Part shown: in pieces, positions 1 through 7,914 of the stretch | Position numbering within the stretch: the stretch's first letter is position 1 | Layout of the letters: each line of letters starts with the position of its first letter | DNA from: Pectobacterium actinidiae | GTDB taxonomy: Bacteria; Pseudomonadota; Gammaproteobacteria; Enterobacterales; Enterobacteriaceae | Assembly: GCF_000803315.1 (NCBI RefSeq) | Contig: NZ_JRMH01000001.1 | Span: 1,860,001 to 1,924,000 of the forward strand | Direction: 5' to 3' | DNA length: 64,000 bases | The notes under the pieces: generated by a model | Told to the model about the DNA's origin: nothing | The model's database searches: none | The model's input: the letters and a program-made list of their open reading frames with translations, nothing else | Translations under genes and position numbers: made by a program

Positions 1-205
1 AGTGATGGCGGAAATCAGTAACCACGTGTATTACGCGAGCGGTAATCTGGCTTCCTTGCCGTTGGTGAACGAAGAGATTCGTAACAACCCAGGCGTTTAT
101 CCGCCAGCGGATGTGCGTGCCAAACTGTTTACGCTTAAAGTGCAATCTCCTCAGATTGACCGTACGCGTACTCGTGCATGGACTAAGGTTAAAAGCGGCA
201 AGTAG
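1..205 (+). CDS. potF: Putrescine-binding periplasmic protein PotF, 3' end only
   Basis: This is the C-terminal end of the periplasmic putrescine receptor of the PotFGHI ABC importer; the rest lies left of the window. The reading frame begins at base 2 and ends at a TAG at 203-205. The visible residues (ending TRAWTKVKSGK) closely match the end of E. coli PotF, including the ISNHVYYASGNLASLPLV stretch. It is followed by potG, potH and potI in the same direction, which is the conserved operon order. Nothing can be said about its start or signal peptide from this window. Confidence 0.95.
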   Translation, partial: VMAEISNHVYYASGNLASLPLVNEEIRNNPGVYPPADVRAKLFTLKVQSPQIDRTRTRAWTKVKSGK

Positions 206-285
206 CCTCTTGGGTCTGAATCGTTACCCACACGCTTGACGGTTGCTGGCTACGGCAACCAGGTAATGGATGGGTATAAAATGTG

Positions 286-314
286 GCAAACAGGCGGGTA
301 ATCCGCCTGTTTGC
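286..314 (+). other. Intercistronic hairpin between potF and potG
   Basis: A perfect 12-bp inverted repeat (GCAAACAGGCGG at 286-297, complement at 303-314) with a 5-nt loop lies between potF and potG. No uninterrupted T-tract follows, so it is more likely an mRNA-stabilising or partially terminating hairpin than a full terminator. Such a structure would let the binding-protein message accumulate above the transporter message, which is common in ABC operons (inference). Confidence 0.7.
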
Positions 315-408
315 GCTCTATATAGTGTCACATCGCTGAATGTAAAAAGTGCCGAATGGCGTTATCAGTGGTGTGGCTTGTTCTGCTTTTGCCGGAGAGC
401 AATGCGAA

Positions 409-1542
409 GTGAATGACGCGATCCCCCGCCCTCAATCAAAACCCCAAAAAGCGGCCACGCCGCTGCTGGAAGTGCGTAACCTGACGAAATCGTTCGATGG
501 TCAGGCCGCCGTTGATGATGTCAGCCTGACGATTTATAAAGGCGAAATTTTTGCACTACTGGGCGCTTCTGGCTGTGGGAAATCCACGCTGCTGCGTATG
601 CTGGCGGGTTTTGAGCTTCCCACGCAGGGGCAGATTGTTCTGGATGGCCAGGATTTGTCATTGGTGCCGCCTTACCAGCGTCCCATCAATATGATGTTCC
701 AGTCTTATGCGCTGTTCCCACATATGACAGTGGAAAAGAATATCGCGTTTGGTCTGAAACAGGACAAACTGCCGCGCGCAGAAATTAAAGATCGTGTGGA
801 AGAGATGCTGTCGCTGGTGCACATGCAGGAGTTCGCCAATCGTAAACCGCATCAGCTTTCCGGCGGACAGCGTCAGCGTGTTGCGCTAGCTCGTAGTCTG
901 GCGAAGCGTCCCAAACTGCTGCTGCTGGACGAACCCATGGGGGCGCTGGACAAAAAATTACGCGACCGTATGCAGCTTGAAGTCGTCGATATTCTGGAAC
1001 GCGTGGGCGTGACCTGCGTGATGGTGACGCACGATCAGGAAGAAGCCATGACCATGGCGGGTCGTATTGCCATTATGAATCGTGGGAAATTCGTACAGAT
1101 TGGTGAACCGGAAGAGATTTATGAACACCCGAACACGCGTTTTAGTGCGGAGTTCATCGGCTCGGTTAATATGTTTGAAGGGATCTTGCAGGAGCGTCAG
1201 GACGATGCGCTGATCATTAAAAGCCCCGGACTGGTGCATCCGCTGAAGGTGGATTCGGATGTCTCGGTGGTCGATGGTGTCCCGGTCTACATCGCGTTGC
1301 GTCCTGAAAAAATCATGCTGTGCGAAGAGGTTCCGGCCGATGGCTGTAACTTTGCGGTAGGGGAAGTTGTTCATATCGCCTATCTGGGCGACTTGTCGAT
1401 TTACCACGTCAGGCTCAACAGCGGGCAAACTATTAGCGCGCAGTTACAAAATGCCTACCGCTATCGCAAAGGCACGCCGACCTGGGGAGATGAGGTTCGG
1501 CTGTGTTGGGATGCGGATAGCTGTGTGGTTCTGACGGTGTAG
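409..1542 (+). CDS. potG: Putrescine ABC transporter ATP-binding protein PotG
   Basis: Cytoplasmic ATPase that powers putrescine uptake with PotF, PotH and PotI. The 377-residue product has Walker A GASGCGKST at residues 52-60, the LSGGQRQR signature, Walker B (LLLLDEP), the switch histidine in VMVTHDQEEA, and a C-terminal TOBE-like regulatory part. I chose the GTG at 409 because GGAGAG at 394-399 is a well-spaced ribosome site and the start VNDAIPR and the length agree with E. coli PotG. An in-frame GTG at 349 would add 20 residues and has no comparable site. It is followed 14 nt later by potH. Confidence 0.95.
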   Translation: MNDAIPRPQSKPQKAATPLLEVRNLTKSFDGQAAVDDVSLTIYKGEIFALLGASGCGKSTLLRMLAGFELPTQGQIVLDGQDLSLVPPYQRPINMMFQSYALFPHMTVEKNIAFGLKQDKLPRAEIKDRVEEMLSLVHMQEFANRKPHQLSGGQRQRVALARSLAKRPKLLLLDEPMGALDKKLRDRMQLEVVDILERVGVTCVMVTHDQEEAMTMAGRIAIMNRGKFVQIGEPEEIYEHPNTRFSAEFIGSVNMFEGILQERQDDALIIKSPGLVHPLKVDSDVSVVDGVPVYIALRPEKIMLCEEVPADGCNFAVGEVVHIAYLGDLSIYHVRLNSGQTISAQLQNAYRYRKGTPTWGDEVRLCWDADSCVVLTV

Positions 1543-1556
1543 CGAGGACGAATGTC

Positions 1557-2522
1557 ATGACTCTATTTCCCGAACATAACACGGCGGAACCACCGGGCAA
1601 GGCCAGACTCTGGCTCCGTGTGCTGATGGCACGCTGGCGTCAAAAACATGGGCGCAAGCTGGTCATCGCGCTGCCGTATCTGTGGCTGCTGCTGCTGTTC
1701 ATGCTGCCGTTCCTGATCGTGTTCAAAATCAGTCTTGCAGAGATGGCGCGGGCGATCCCGCCTTATACCGATCTGGTCTCGTGGCTGGACGGCAAGCTGG
1801 ATATTTCCCTGAACCTTGGGAACTATCTGCATTTGTTGGACGATCCGCTGTATTTCGATGCCTATATGCAATCGCTTCAGGTTGCAGCCGTGTCGACACT
1901 GTGCTGTCTGTTCATCGGCTACCCGCTGGCCTGGGCGGTGGCGCACAGTAAACCGTCAACGCGTAATATCCTGTTGTTGCTGGTGATTCTTCCATCGTGG
2001 ACATCATTCCTGATTCGCGTCTACGCCTGGATGGGGATTCTGAAAAATAACGGTATCCTGAATAATTTCCTGCTGTGGCTGGGCGTGATCGATGAACCGC
2101 TGGTCATTCTGCACACCAATTTGGCGGTGTATATCGGTGTCGTGTATTCCTATCTGCCGTTTATGGTGTTGCCGATCTATACCGCGCTGATGCGTCTGGA
2201 CTATTCGTTAGTGGAAGCGTCGTTGGATTTAGGCGCACGACCGCTGAAAACCTTCTTCAGCGTGATCGTTCCCTTAACGAAAGGCGGAATTATTGCGGGC
2301 TCAATGCTGGTCTTCATCCCTGCGGTAGGGGAGTACGTGATTCCAGAACTGCTCGGCGGGCCAGACAGCATCATGATTGGCCGTATTCTGTGGCAGGAAT
2401 TCTTTAATAACCGCGATTGGCCTGTGGCATCTGCCGTTGCCGTCGTCATGCTGCTACTGTTGATTATGCCGATTATCTGGTTCCACAAACATCAGAGTAA
2501 AACGGCGGAGGGTGAAGCGTGA
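1557..2522 (+). CDS. potH: Putrescine ABC transporter permease PotH
   Basis: Inner-membrane permease subunit of the putrescine importer, 321 residues, about six transmembrane segments beginning near residue 35 (LVIALPYLWLLLLFMLPFL). The cytoplasmic EAA loop that contacts PotG is visible as EASLDLGARPLKTFF. The ATG at 1557 has GAGGA at 1543-1547 upstream; another ATG at 1552 is out of frame. The stop overlaps the potI start by four bases, which suggests coupled translation. Sequence matches E. coli PotH closely, apart from a slightly longer N-terminus. Confidence 0.95.
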   Translation: MTLFPEHNTAEPPGKARLWLRVLMARWRQKHGRKLVIALPYLWLLLLFMLPFLIVFKISLAEMARAIPPYTDLVSWLDGKLDISLNLGNYLHLLDDPLYFDAYMQSLQVAAVSTLCCLFIGYPLAWAVAHSKPSTRNILLLLVILPSWTSFLIRVYAWMGILKNNGILNNFLLWLGVIDEPLVILHTNLAVYIGVVYSYLPFMVLPIYTALMRLDYSLVEASLDLGARPLKTFFSVIVPLTKGGIIAGSMLVFIPAVGEYVIPELLGGPDSIMIGRILWQEFFNNRDWPVASAVAVVMLLLLIMPIIWFHKHQSKTAEGEA

Positions 2523-3364
2523 ATAATTTACCTGTCGTTCGCTCACCGTGGCGTATTGTGATTTTGGTGCTGTGCTTTACGTTCCTCTATGCGCCGATGC
2601 TGATGCTGGTGATCTACTCGTTCAACAGTTCCAAGCTGGTGACCGTATGGGCTGGCTGGTCAGCACGCTGGTACGTCGAACTGTTCCACAATACGGCGAT
2701 GATCAGCGCGGTGCTCCTGAGCCTGACGATTGCCGCCGCCTCGGCAACGATGGCTGTGATTCTTGGGACGATCGCCGCCGTGGTCATGGTGCGTTTTGGC
2801 CGTTTCCGTGGATCCAATGGATTTGCTTTTATGCTGACAGCACCGCTGGTCATGCCAGATGTCATTACCGGTCTGTCGCTGCTGTTACTCTTTGTTGCAC
2901 TAGGGCATGCCATTGGGTGGCCAGCAGAGCGAGGCATGTTCACCATCTGGCTGGCGCACGTCACGTTCTGTACCGCCTATGTCACCGTGGTGATCAGCGC
3001 TCGCCTGCGTGAGCTTGATCGTTCGATTGAAGAAGCCGCGATGGATCTGGGGGCGAATCCGCTCAAGGTGTTCTTCATTATCACCGTGCCGATGATTGCT
3101 CCCGCACTGCTTTCCGGCTGGCTGCTAGCGTTTACGCTGTCGCTGGACGATCTGGTTATCGCCAGCTTTGTCGCAGGGCCTGGCTCGACAACGTTGCCAA
3201 TGCTGGTGTTCTCCAGCGTCAGAATGGGCGTTAATCCACAAATTAACGCATTGGCTTCCCTGATATTGTTAGTCGTTGGTATTATTGGGTTTATTGCTTG
3301 GTGGTTTATGGCGAGAGCAGAGAAGCAGCGTTATCGTGATATGCAAAAAGCGAGACGCGGCTGA
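2519..3364 (+). CDS. potI: Putrescine ABC transporter permease PotI
   Basis: Second membrane permease of the putrescine importer, 281 residues and about six membrane segments; it pairs with PotH to form the channel. The EAA loop appears as EEAAMDLGANPLKVFF. The start is a GTG at 2519 that overlaps the potH stop (GTGA), so translation is probably coupled. It is the last gene of the operon and is followed by a terminator at 3406-3443. Confidence 0.95.
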   Translation: MNNLPVVRSPWRIVILVLCFTFLYAPMLMLVIYSFNSSKLVTVWAGWSARWYVELFHNTAMISAVLLSLTIAAASATMAVILGTIAAVVMVRFGRFRGSNGFAFMLTAPLVMPDVITGLSLLLLFVALGHAIGWPAERGMFTIWLAHVTFCTAYVTVVISARLRELDRSIEEAAMDLGANPLKVFFIITVPMIAPALLSGWLLAFTLSLDDLVIASFVAGPGSTTLPMLVFSSVRMGVNPQINALASLILLVVGIIGFIAWWFMARAEKQRYRDMQKARRG

Positions 3365-3405
3365 TTCGATTTCTCATCGTAGTTTGTTAGCCTAGCGAAG
3401 ATTTC

Positions 3406-3443
3406 CAGCAACGCCGCCAGAGTATGGGGGCGTTGCTGTTTTA
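3406..3443 (+). terminator. Rho-independent terminator of the potFGHI operon
   Basis: CAGCAACGCC at 3406-3415 pairs with GGCGTTGCTG at 3429-3438 and is followed by TTTTAT. It lies about 40 nt after the potI stop. Because it covers the region where the longest ybjO reading frame would begin, it also argues that ybjO starts further downstream. Confidence 0.8.
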
Positions 3444-3546
3444 TATAGGGTATATATTGGCATCGGATTCTATATTGGTGCTGTATTTTTGGCGGGTAAA
3501 CGCCGCAGGAAGGGAGAGCGTTGAAATTCTGTACACGAAGAAGGAA

Positions 3547-3999
3547 ATGACACAACGCAAAGTTTATGCCCCGGTGCCGGTGATGGTGGCGGGGATTGCG
3601 ATTATTGCTACCCGATTCCTGGGAATTTTGCTACTGGTGTGGGAGTTAGGGCTCAGCGATTTGAGCGGCTGGATTGGCAGCAACGCGGAAGCCTGGGATT
3701 CAACGCTGGTGTTATTACTATCGCTGATGATTGTCGGTGTTGAAATTCGCTGTGGTTTTGCCGTTTTGGCCGGTGTGAACTGGGGGCGATGGGGTTATGT
3801 GGTCTGTCAGACCGTTGTCGTGTGTTACCTGCTGCTGGCATCGTTCAGTGAATTTATGCCGGCGATATTTCATATCTCAGGAGAGAACAACGCTGCCGTG
3901 CTGCATCAACTCCTGCTGCAAAAGATCCCGGATTTTCTGGTGATTGTTTTACTGTTTCTGCCACGGCGCAGTAAGCGCTTTTTTCTGCGGCAGAAATAG
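3547..3999 (+). CDS. ybjO: YbjO-family (DUF2593) inner-membrane protein
   Basis: Small membrane protein of unknown function, 150 residues from this start. Three to four hydrophobic segments are visible, and the C-terminal part (LLLQKIPDFLVIVLLFLPRRSKRFF) resembles E. coli YbjO, which also lies between potI and rlmC. The open frame continues upstream to 3424 but there it runs through the potI terminator, so I prefer the ATG at 3547. AAGGA is only one base away from that ATG, which is unusually close. A short out-of-frame reading frame (TTG at 3521) ends in a TGA overlapping this ATG. No function is assigned. Confidence 0.75.
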   Translation: MTQRKVYAPVPVMVAGIAIIATRFLGILLLVWELGLSDLSGWIGSNAEAWDSTLVLLLSLMIVGVEIRCGFAVLAGVNWGRWGYVVCQTVVVCYLLLASFSEFMPAIFHISGENNAAVLHQLLLQKIPDFLVIVLLFLPRRSKRFFLRQK

Positions 4000-4031
4000 G
4001 CAATTTTCTTTTATGAGCTAATCTGGCAACT

Positions 4032-4071
4032 GGCGTCACCATGAATCAGCAAAAGGTCGCAGGGTGACGCC
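4032..4071 (+). other. Inverted repeat downstream of ybjO, next to the rlmC promoter
   Basis: GGCGTCACC at 4032-4040 is the perfect complement of GGTGACGCC at 4063-4071, separated by 22 nt. It lies between the ybjO stop and the rlmC -10 box. It may end ybjO transcription, but no T-tract follows, so its role is unclear. Confidence 0.4.
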
Positions 4072-4078
4072 GCCAGAG

Positions 4079-4087
4079 TGATATAAT
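4079..4087 (+). promoter_or_regulatory. Probable extended -10 promoter of rlmC
   Basis: TGATATAAT combines an exact TATAAT (4082-4087) with the upstream TG of an extended -10 element. No good -35 hexamer is seen at 16-18 bp, which fits extended -10 promoters. It would give a leader of about 30 nt before the rlmC ATG at 4124. Confidence 0.6.
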
Positions 4088-4123
4088 CCCCGCATTCCGT
4101 ATTATTTTAATAGTTAGATTTTT

Positions 4124-5257
4124 ATGCATTGTGCCCGCTACAGTACGGGAACCTGTCGTTCCTGCCAATGGTTGGAAAAAGCCTACCCGCAGCAATTGTC
4201 TGATAAGCAACAGCATCTTGAAGATTTGCTGCAATCACATGCTGTGCAGCGCTGGTTGCCCGTGCAACCTTCTACGCAGTCTGCCTTTCGTAATAAAGCC
4301 AAAATGGTGGTGAGTGGTAGCGTGGAACGCCCGCTGCTGGGGATGCTGCATCGCGATGGAACGGCGGTGGATCTCTGCGACTGCCCGCTTTATCCGCCTA
4401 GCTTCGCGCCAGTTTTTGACGTGCTTAAAGTGTTCATCGCCCGTGCGGGGTTGACGCCTTATAACGTGGAGCGCCGCCGTGGGGAACTGAAATATTTGCT
4501 GCTGACGGAAAGTACGCAGCACGGTACGTTCATGCTGCGCTTTGTCTTGCGCTCGGAAACCAAGCTGGCGCAGCTGCGAACTGCATTGCCATGGATACAG
4601 CAGCAGTTGCCCCAGCTTGAGGTCATATCCGCCAACATTCAACCTGTGCATCAGGCGATTATGGAAGGGAAGACGGAGATTATCCTGAGTGACGCAGCCG
4701 CGCTGGCTGAACAATTCAATCAGGTGCCGCTGTATATCCGTCCGCAAAGCTTTTTCCAGACGAACCCGCAGGTGGCAGCCTCGCTGTATGCGACGGCACG
4801 CGAGTGGGTGGCAGAATTAACTATTACCAGCATGTGGGATCTGTTTTGCGGGGTAGGCGGGTTTGGCCTGCACTGTGTGTCATCTGAGATGCGTCTGACG
4901 GGTATTGAAATCAGTGCTGAGGCGATAGCCTGTGCGCGTCGTTCTGCTGAGCAGCTCGGTTTAACTCAGGTGGAGTTTCAGGCGTTGGATTCAACACAGT
5001 TTGCTACAGGTAAAGCGGAAATTCCCGATCTGGTGTTGGTCAATCCGCCGCGCCGCGGTATCGGCAGCGAACTGTGCGCCTACCTGAGTCGCATGGCACC
5101 AGACTATATTCTCTATTCCAGCTGTAACGCTGAAAGCATGGCGAAAGATATGACGGAATTGGCGAATTACCGTGCGCTGCGCGTACAACTGTTCGATATG
5201 TTCCCGCATACGGCGCACTACGAAGTGCTGACGTTACTGAAGCGCATTGATGACTAG
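4124..5257 (+). CDS. rlmC: 23S rRNA (uracil-747-C5)-methyltransferase RlmC
   Basis: SAM-dependent methyltransferase that forms m5U747 in 23S rRNA (formerly RumB/YbjF). The 377-residue product carries the iron-sulfur cysteines C3, C11, C14 and C87, the SAM-binding motif [12 protein letters not shown] near 239-250, the NPPRRGIG motif near 307-314, and the catalytic nucleophile C334 in [10 protein letters not shown]. Length and all motifs match E. coli RlmC. The gene stands alone and converges with artJ. Confidence 0.95.
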   Translation: MHCARYSTGTCRSCQWLEKAYPQQLSDKQQHLEDLLQSHAVQRWLPVQPSTQSAFRNKAKMVVSGSVERPLLGMLHRDGTAVDLCDCPLYPPSFAPVFDVLKVFIARAGLTPYNVERRRGELKYLLLTESTQHGTFMLRFVLRSETKLAQLRTALPWIQQQLPQLEVISANIQPVHQAIMEGKTEIILSDAAALAEQFNQVPLYIRPQSFFQTNPQVAASLYATAREWVAELTITSMWDLFCGVGGFGLHCVSSEMRLTGIEISAEAIACARRSAEQLGLTQVEFQALDSTQFATGKAEIPDLVLVNPPRRGIGSELCAYLSRMAPDYILYSSCNAESMAKDMTELANYRALRVQLFDMFPHTAHYEVLTLLKRIDD

Positions 5258-5321
5258 GACAAAAGTCAGGACATCTGAATGCTTTGTGGGATTTGCTATA
5301 AAAGGCGTAAAAAGTGGAAGC

Positions 5322-5348
5322 GTAGAACCGTAGAACCGTAGAACCGTA
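5322..5348. repeat. Three tandem copies of an 8-bp unit GTAGAACC
   Basis: GTAGAACC occurs at 5322-5329, 5330-5337 and 5338-5345, followed by a partial GTA. It lies 65 bp after the rlmC stop and just before the inverted-repeat element. Octamer repeats of this kind can vary in number between strains by slippage. Confidence 0.8.
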
Positions 5349-5368
5349 TTGATAAAACTATTTGCGGA

Positions 5369-5486
5369 ACGAGAACGGTGATAATGGAATAGAAGAGTAA
5401 AGCGTTTGCGCCATGGATGGCGCAATCCGAGCGTACATGGACGTATTTACAGCGTCTTTACGATCTATCCATTATCACCGCTCTAC
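5369..5486. repeat. Long imperfect inverted repeat, possible MITE-like intergenic element
   Basis: The outer arms share a 13-nt core CGGTGATAATGGA (5376-5388) that reappears inverted at 5468-5480, with further matches (TAGA, TAAAG) on the inner side. A perfect hairpin GCGCCAT-gg-ATGGCGC lies inside at 5408-5423, and a TACATGGACGTATTTACAGCG-like stretch follows. No open frame of interest is present. From memory it resembles dispersed palindromic elements of soft-rot bacteria, but no second copy is in this window. Confidence 0.55.
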
Positions 5487-5499
5487 ACACTTTATCGAC

Positions 5500-5532
5500 A
5501 GCGTAACGCGGTGTATCACACCGCGTTACGCT
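5500..5532 (-). terminator. Perfect hairpin just downstream of artJ
   Basis: A perfect 15-bp stem (AGCGTAACGCGGTGT at 5500-5514, complement at 5518-5532) with a 3-nt loop lies 10 nt after the artJ stop on the minus strand. It probably ends artJ transcription and also protects the converging rlmC message. There is no T-tract on either side, so termination without Rho is not certain. Confidence 0.6.
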
Positions 5533-5541
5533 AAGTGGATC

Positions 5542-6273
5542 TTATTGCGGGAACCACTTGTCGTTAATGCTTTTATACGTGCCGTCAGCTTTGATGGCAT
5601 CCAGCGCTTTATTCAACTTCTCCAGCAGTGCTTTGTCATCGGGACGAACGGCGATGCCCAGTCCGGTGCCGAAGTATTCTGCGTCAGTCACATGTTCGCC
5701 AACCGTTGCCAGTTCAGGGTTCGTCTTAATCCACTCGTTGACGACGGCGGTATCCCCGAATACGCCATCAATACGGCCATTCTTCAGGTCCAGTACCGCG
5801 TTCTGGTAGCTATCATAAGAAACGGTTTGCACTTCCGGGTGCTTATCGTGCATGTATTTCTGGTGCGTGGTGCCGTTTTCCATCCCGATACGTTTGCCTT
5901 TCATCGCAGCGAAGTCGCTGAATTTCCCTTTTTGCGCGATAACCACGGCTGAGTTGGCATAGTAAGGCTGTGTGAACGCGACCTGCTTGCTACGCTCTGG
6001 CGTGATGTCCATACCGGAAATCACTGCGTCATAGCGGCGGAATTTCAGTGCAGGGATCAGGCTGTCAAACGCCTGATTGGTGAACGTACAAGTCGCTTGC
6101 ATTTGCTTACACAGCGCTTTCGCCAGATCCATATCGAAACCGACGATTTCGTTACTGGCATCCAGCGACTCAAATGGTGGGTAGGTGGCTGATGACGCAA
6201 AACGGATGGTGTCTGCGGCGGTGGCGCTGAAGGCAATTCCTGCCAGTAACGTGGCGAGCACTAATTTTTTCAT
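5542..6273 (-). CDS. artJ: Arginine-binding periplasmic protein ArtJ
   Basis: Periplasmic solute receptor of the arginine ABC importer. The 243-residue product has a Sec signal peptide (MKKLVLATLLAGIAFSATAA) and a solute-binding family 3 fold with YPPFESLDASNEIVGFDMDL, the conserved SGMDITPERSKQV, and GVFGDTAVV. It is closer to E. coli ArtJ than to ArtI, with shared features such as GMENGTTHQKY and the C-terminus KWFPQ. It is a separate unit downstream of the artPIQM operon, preceded by its own terminator and by two ARG boxes, so repression by ArgR with arginine is likely. Confidence 0.93.
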   Translation of the reverse strand: MKKLVLATLLAGIAFSATAADTIRFASSATYPPFESLDASNEIVGFDMDLAKALCKQMQATCTFTNQAFDSLIPALKFRRYDAVISGMDITPERSKQVAFTQPYYANSAVVIAQKGKFSDFAAMKGKRIGMENGTTHQKYMHDKHPEVQTVSYDSYQNAVLDLKNGRIDGVFGDTAVVNEWIKTNPELATVGEHVTDAEYFGTGLGIAVRPDDKALLEKLNKALDAIKADGTYKSINDKWFPQ

Positions 6274-6351
6274 TACCTACTCCTGTTTTTCTTATATTGA
6301 TAAATATATGTGCGGAAGGATTCCGACAGCATGGCAGTTACCATGCCACTG

Positions 6352-6390
6352 ATTGAATTTGTATGCAATTAAAATGATTATTGAGTCGAT
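6352..6390 (-). promoter_or_regulatory. Two ARG boxes (ArgR operator) upstream of artJ
   Basis: The 18-bp ARG-box consensus is WNTGAATWWWWATTCANW. Bases 6352-6369 match at 16 of 18 positions and bases 6373-6390 match at about 14 of 18. The boxes are separated by exactly 3 bp, the usual spacing for the ArgR hexamer. They lie 80-117 bp upstream of the artJ ATG. E. coli artJ is ArgR-repressed, so this fits established knowledge. Confidence 0.75.
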
Positions 6391-6454
6391 TTTCTGCATA
6401 TTTTTACATCAGCAGGCAATGACCTGTAAGGGGGCGGTCAGGGATGGCACGCCA

Positions 6455-6483
6455 TAAAAAAGCAGGCTATCAAAGCCTGCTTT
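6455..6483 (-). terminator. Terminator of the artPIQM operon
   Basis: Read on the minus strand, AAAGCAGGCT (complement of 6474-6483) pairs with AGCCTGCTTT (complement of 6459-6468) around a 5-nt loop, followed by TTTT into ATGG. It lies 36 nt beyond the artM stop and separates the operon from the artJ promoter. Confidence 0.85.
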
Positions 6484-6518
6484 CTAAGTGGATAAGGTGC
6501 GGATAAATGCGATAAGGA

Positions 6519-7187
6519 TTAATTACGGCGCTCGAATGCCAGTGAGCGACGCTCAATCCAGCGCATCAATAGCGTTAGTAACCCGTTGACGCACAAGTAG
6601 ATGATCCCTGCGGCACCAAACACCATTACGTCATACGTCCGGCCGTACATCAGTTGGCTGTAGCCCATGACTTCCATCAGCGTGATGGTGTAAGCCAGTG
6701 ATGTACTCTTAAACACCAGCACCACTTCATTTGAATAAGAAGACAGCGCACGCTTAAACGCAAACGGCAGCAAAATGCGTAATGTTTGCTTCTGATCCAT
6801 CCCCAACGCCGCACAGGATTGCCACTGTCCAGCAGGAATCGCTTTTACCGCACCATAGAACAGCTGCGTAGTATACGCTGCACTGTTGAGCGCCAGCGCC
6901 ACCATCGCACACAGCCACGGCTGCGAAAGCAGGTTCCATAGCCAAGGGATTTGCTGGATAGAAGTAAACTGTCCGGGCCCGTAGTAAATCAGGAAGATTT
7001 GCACCAGCAGCGGTGTACCGGTAAACAGCGTAATGTAGCCTTTCGCCAACAGTGATATGACAGGCGTTTTGAGCGTCAGCACAACAGTCAGCAGTAGTGA
7101 TAGCACCAGCGCTACGACGATGGAAACGGCCGTTAAAGTCAGGCTGGTATGCAGGCCTTTTACTAGCTCAGGTAAATAAGCGAGCAT
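6519..7187 (-). CDS. artM: Arginine ABC transporter permease ArtM
   Basis: Inner-membrane permease of the arginine importer, 222 residues, same length as E. coli ArtM. About five hydrophobic segments are visible, starting with LTLTAVSIVVALVLSLLLTV. The conserved polar amino-acid permease stretches include TLFTGTPLLVQIFLIYYGPG and the ArtP-contacting loop ALGMDQKQTLRILLP. Its ATG shares a base with the artQ TGA (TGATG), so translation is probably coupled. It is the last gene of artP-artI-artQ-artM. Confidence 0.95.
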   Translation of the reverse strand: MLAYLPELVKGLHTSLTLTAVSIVVALVLSLLLTVVLTLKTPVISLLAKGYITLFTGTPLLVQIFLIYYGPGQFTSIQQIPWLWNLLSQPWLCAMVALALNSAAYTTQLFYGAVKAIPAGQWQSCAALGMDQKQTLRILLPFAFKRALSSYSNEVVLVFKSTSLAYTITLMEVMGYSQLMYGRTYDVMVFGAAGIIYLCVNGLLTLLMRWIERRSLAFERRN

Positions 7188-7903
7188 CAGGAAGGCCTCC
7201 GCTCAAAACGCGTAGTGCGCAGTTCAATGCGTTTCAGCACATACTGACTTAACAGCGTAATAATCAAATAGATCGCCGCCGCGACAACGTACCAGGTGAA
7301 GGGCTCCTGCGTCCGTGTCGCAATACTTTTGGTTTGCAGCATCAAATCGTTCACGCTGATCAGCGACACCAGCGCGGTATCTTTCAGCAATACCAGCCAC
7401 TGATTGCCTAATCCAGGCAGGGCGTGACGCCACATTTGCGGCATGATCAGACGGAAAAAGATTGCGGATTTACTGAGCCCTAGCGCCTGACCCGATTCCC
7501 ATTGCCCTTGCGGGACGGCTTTCAGCGCGCCGCGTAGCGTTTGGGATGCGTAAGCAGCATACAGCAGCGCCAGCGCAATCACGCCGCACAGGAATGGGCT
7601 GATTTCAAACATGCCGATATCCAGTTTGACCGGAATCTGCACGATGAAGAGATTCAGAGTAAAGCCGTCTGCCAATATCATTAACAACTGAGAAGAGCCG
7701 AAATAGATGAACAGCACGACCAGAATTTCTGGCAGGCCGCGCAACAGCGTCACGACGGCGGTTCCCGTCCAGCTAACGGCTTTCCAGCGGACAGTTTCCC
7801 AAACGGCGAACAGCATCGCCAGCGCGAGGCCGAGCACCAGTGCACAAACGGCAAGGCCGACGGTCATCCCGGCGGCGCTTGCAAGAGGTTGAAATTCAAT
7901 CAT
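7187..7903 (-). CDS. artQ: Arginine ABC transporter permease ArtQ
   Basis: Partner permease of ArtM, 238 residues as in E. coli. It shows the polar amino-acid permease pattern with [22 protein letters not shown] near residue 55 and the coupling loop [18 protein letters not shown] near residue 150. It begins 11 nt after artI and overlaps artM by one base. It acts in the inner membrane together with ArtM, ArtP and the binding proteins ArtI and ArtJ. Confidence 0.95.
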   Translation of the reverse strand: MIEFQPLASAAGMTVGLAVCALVLGLALAMLFAVWETVRWKAVSWTGTAVVTLLRGLPEILVVLFIYFGSSQLLMILADGFTLNLFIVQIPVKLDIGMFEISPFLCGVIALALLYAAYASQTLRGALKAVPQGQWESGQALGLSKSAIFFRLIMPQMWRHALPGLGNQWLVLLKDTALVSLISVNDLMLQTKSIATRTQEPFTWYVVAAAIYLIITLLSQYVLKRIELRTTRFERRPS

Positions 7904-7914
7904 TGAGCGTCAGA

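Noticed and set aside
958..1428. Long open frame on the minus strand inside potG (156 codons), and similar antisense frames in rlmC, hcp, clpA and rpsA (the last of 530 codons)
   Set aside because: They lie opposite strongly conserved genes in GC-rich third-position frames, have no recognisable domains or ribosome sites, and have unnatural residue composition.
5322..5348. CRISPR-like repeat
   Set aside because: The unit is only 8 bp, tandem without spacers, and no cas gene is present.
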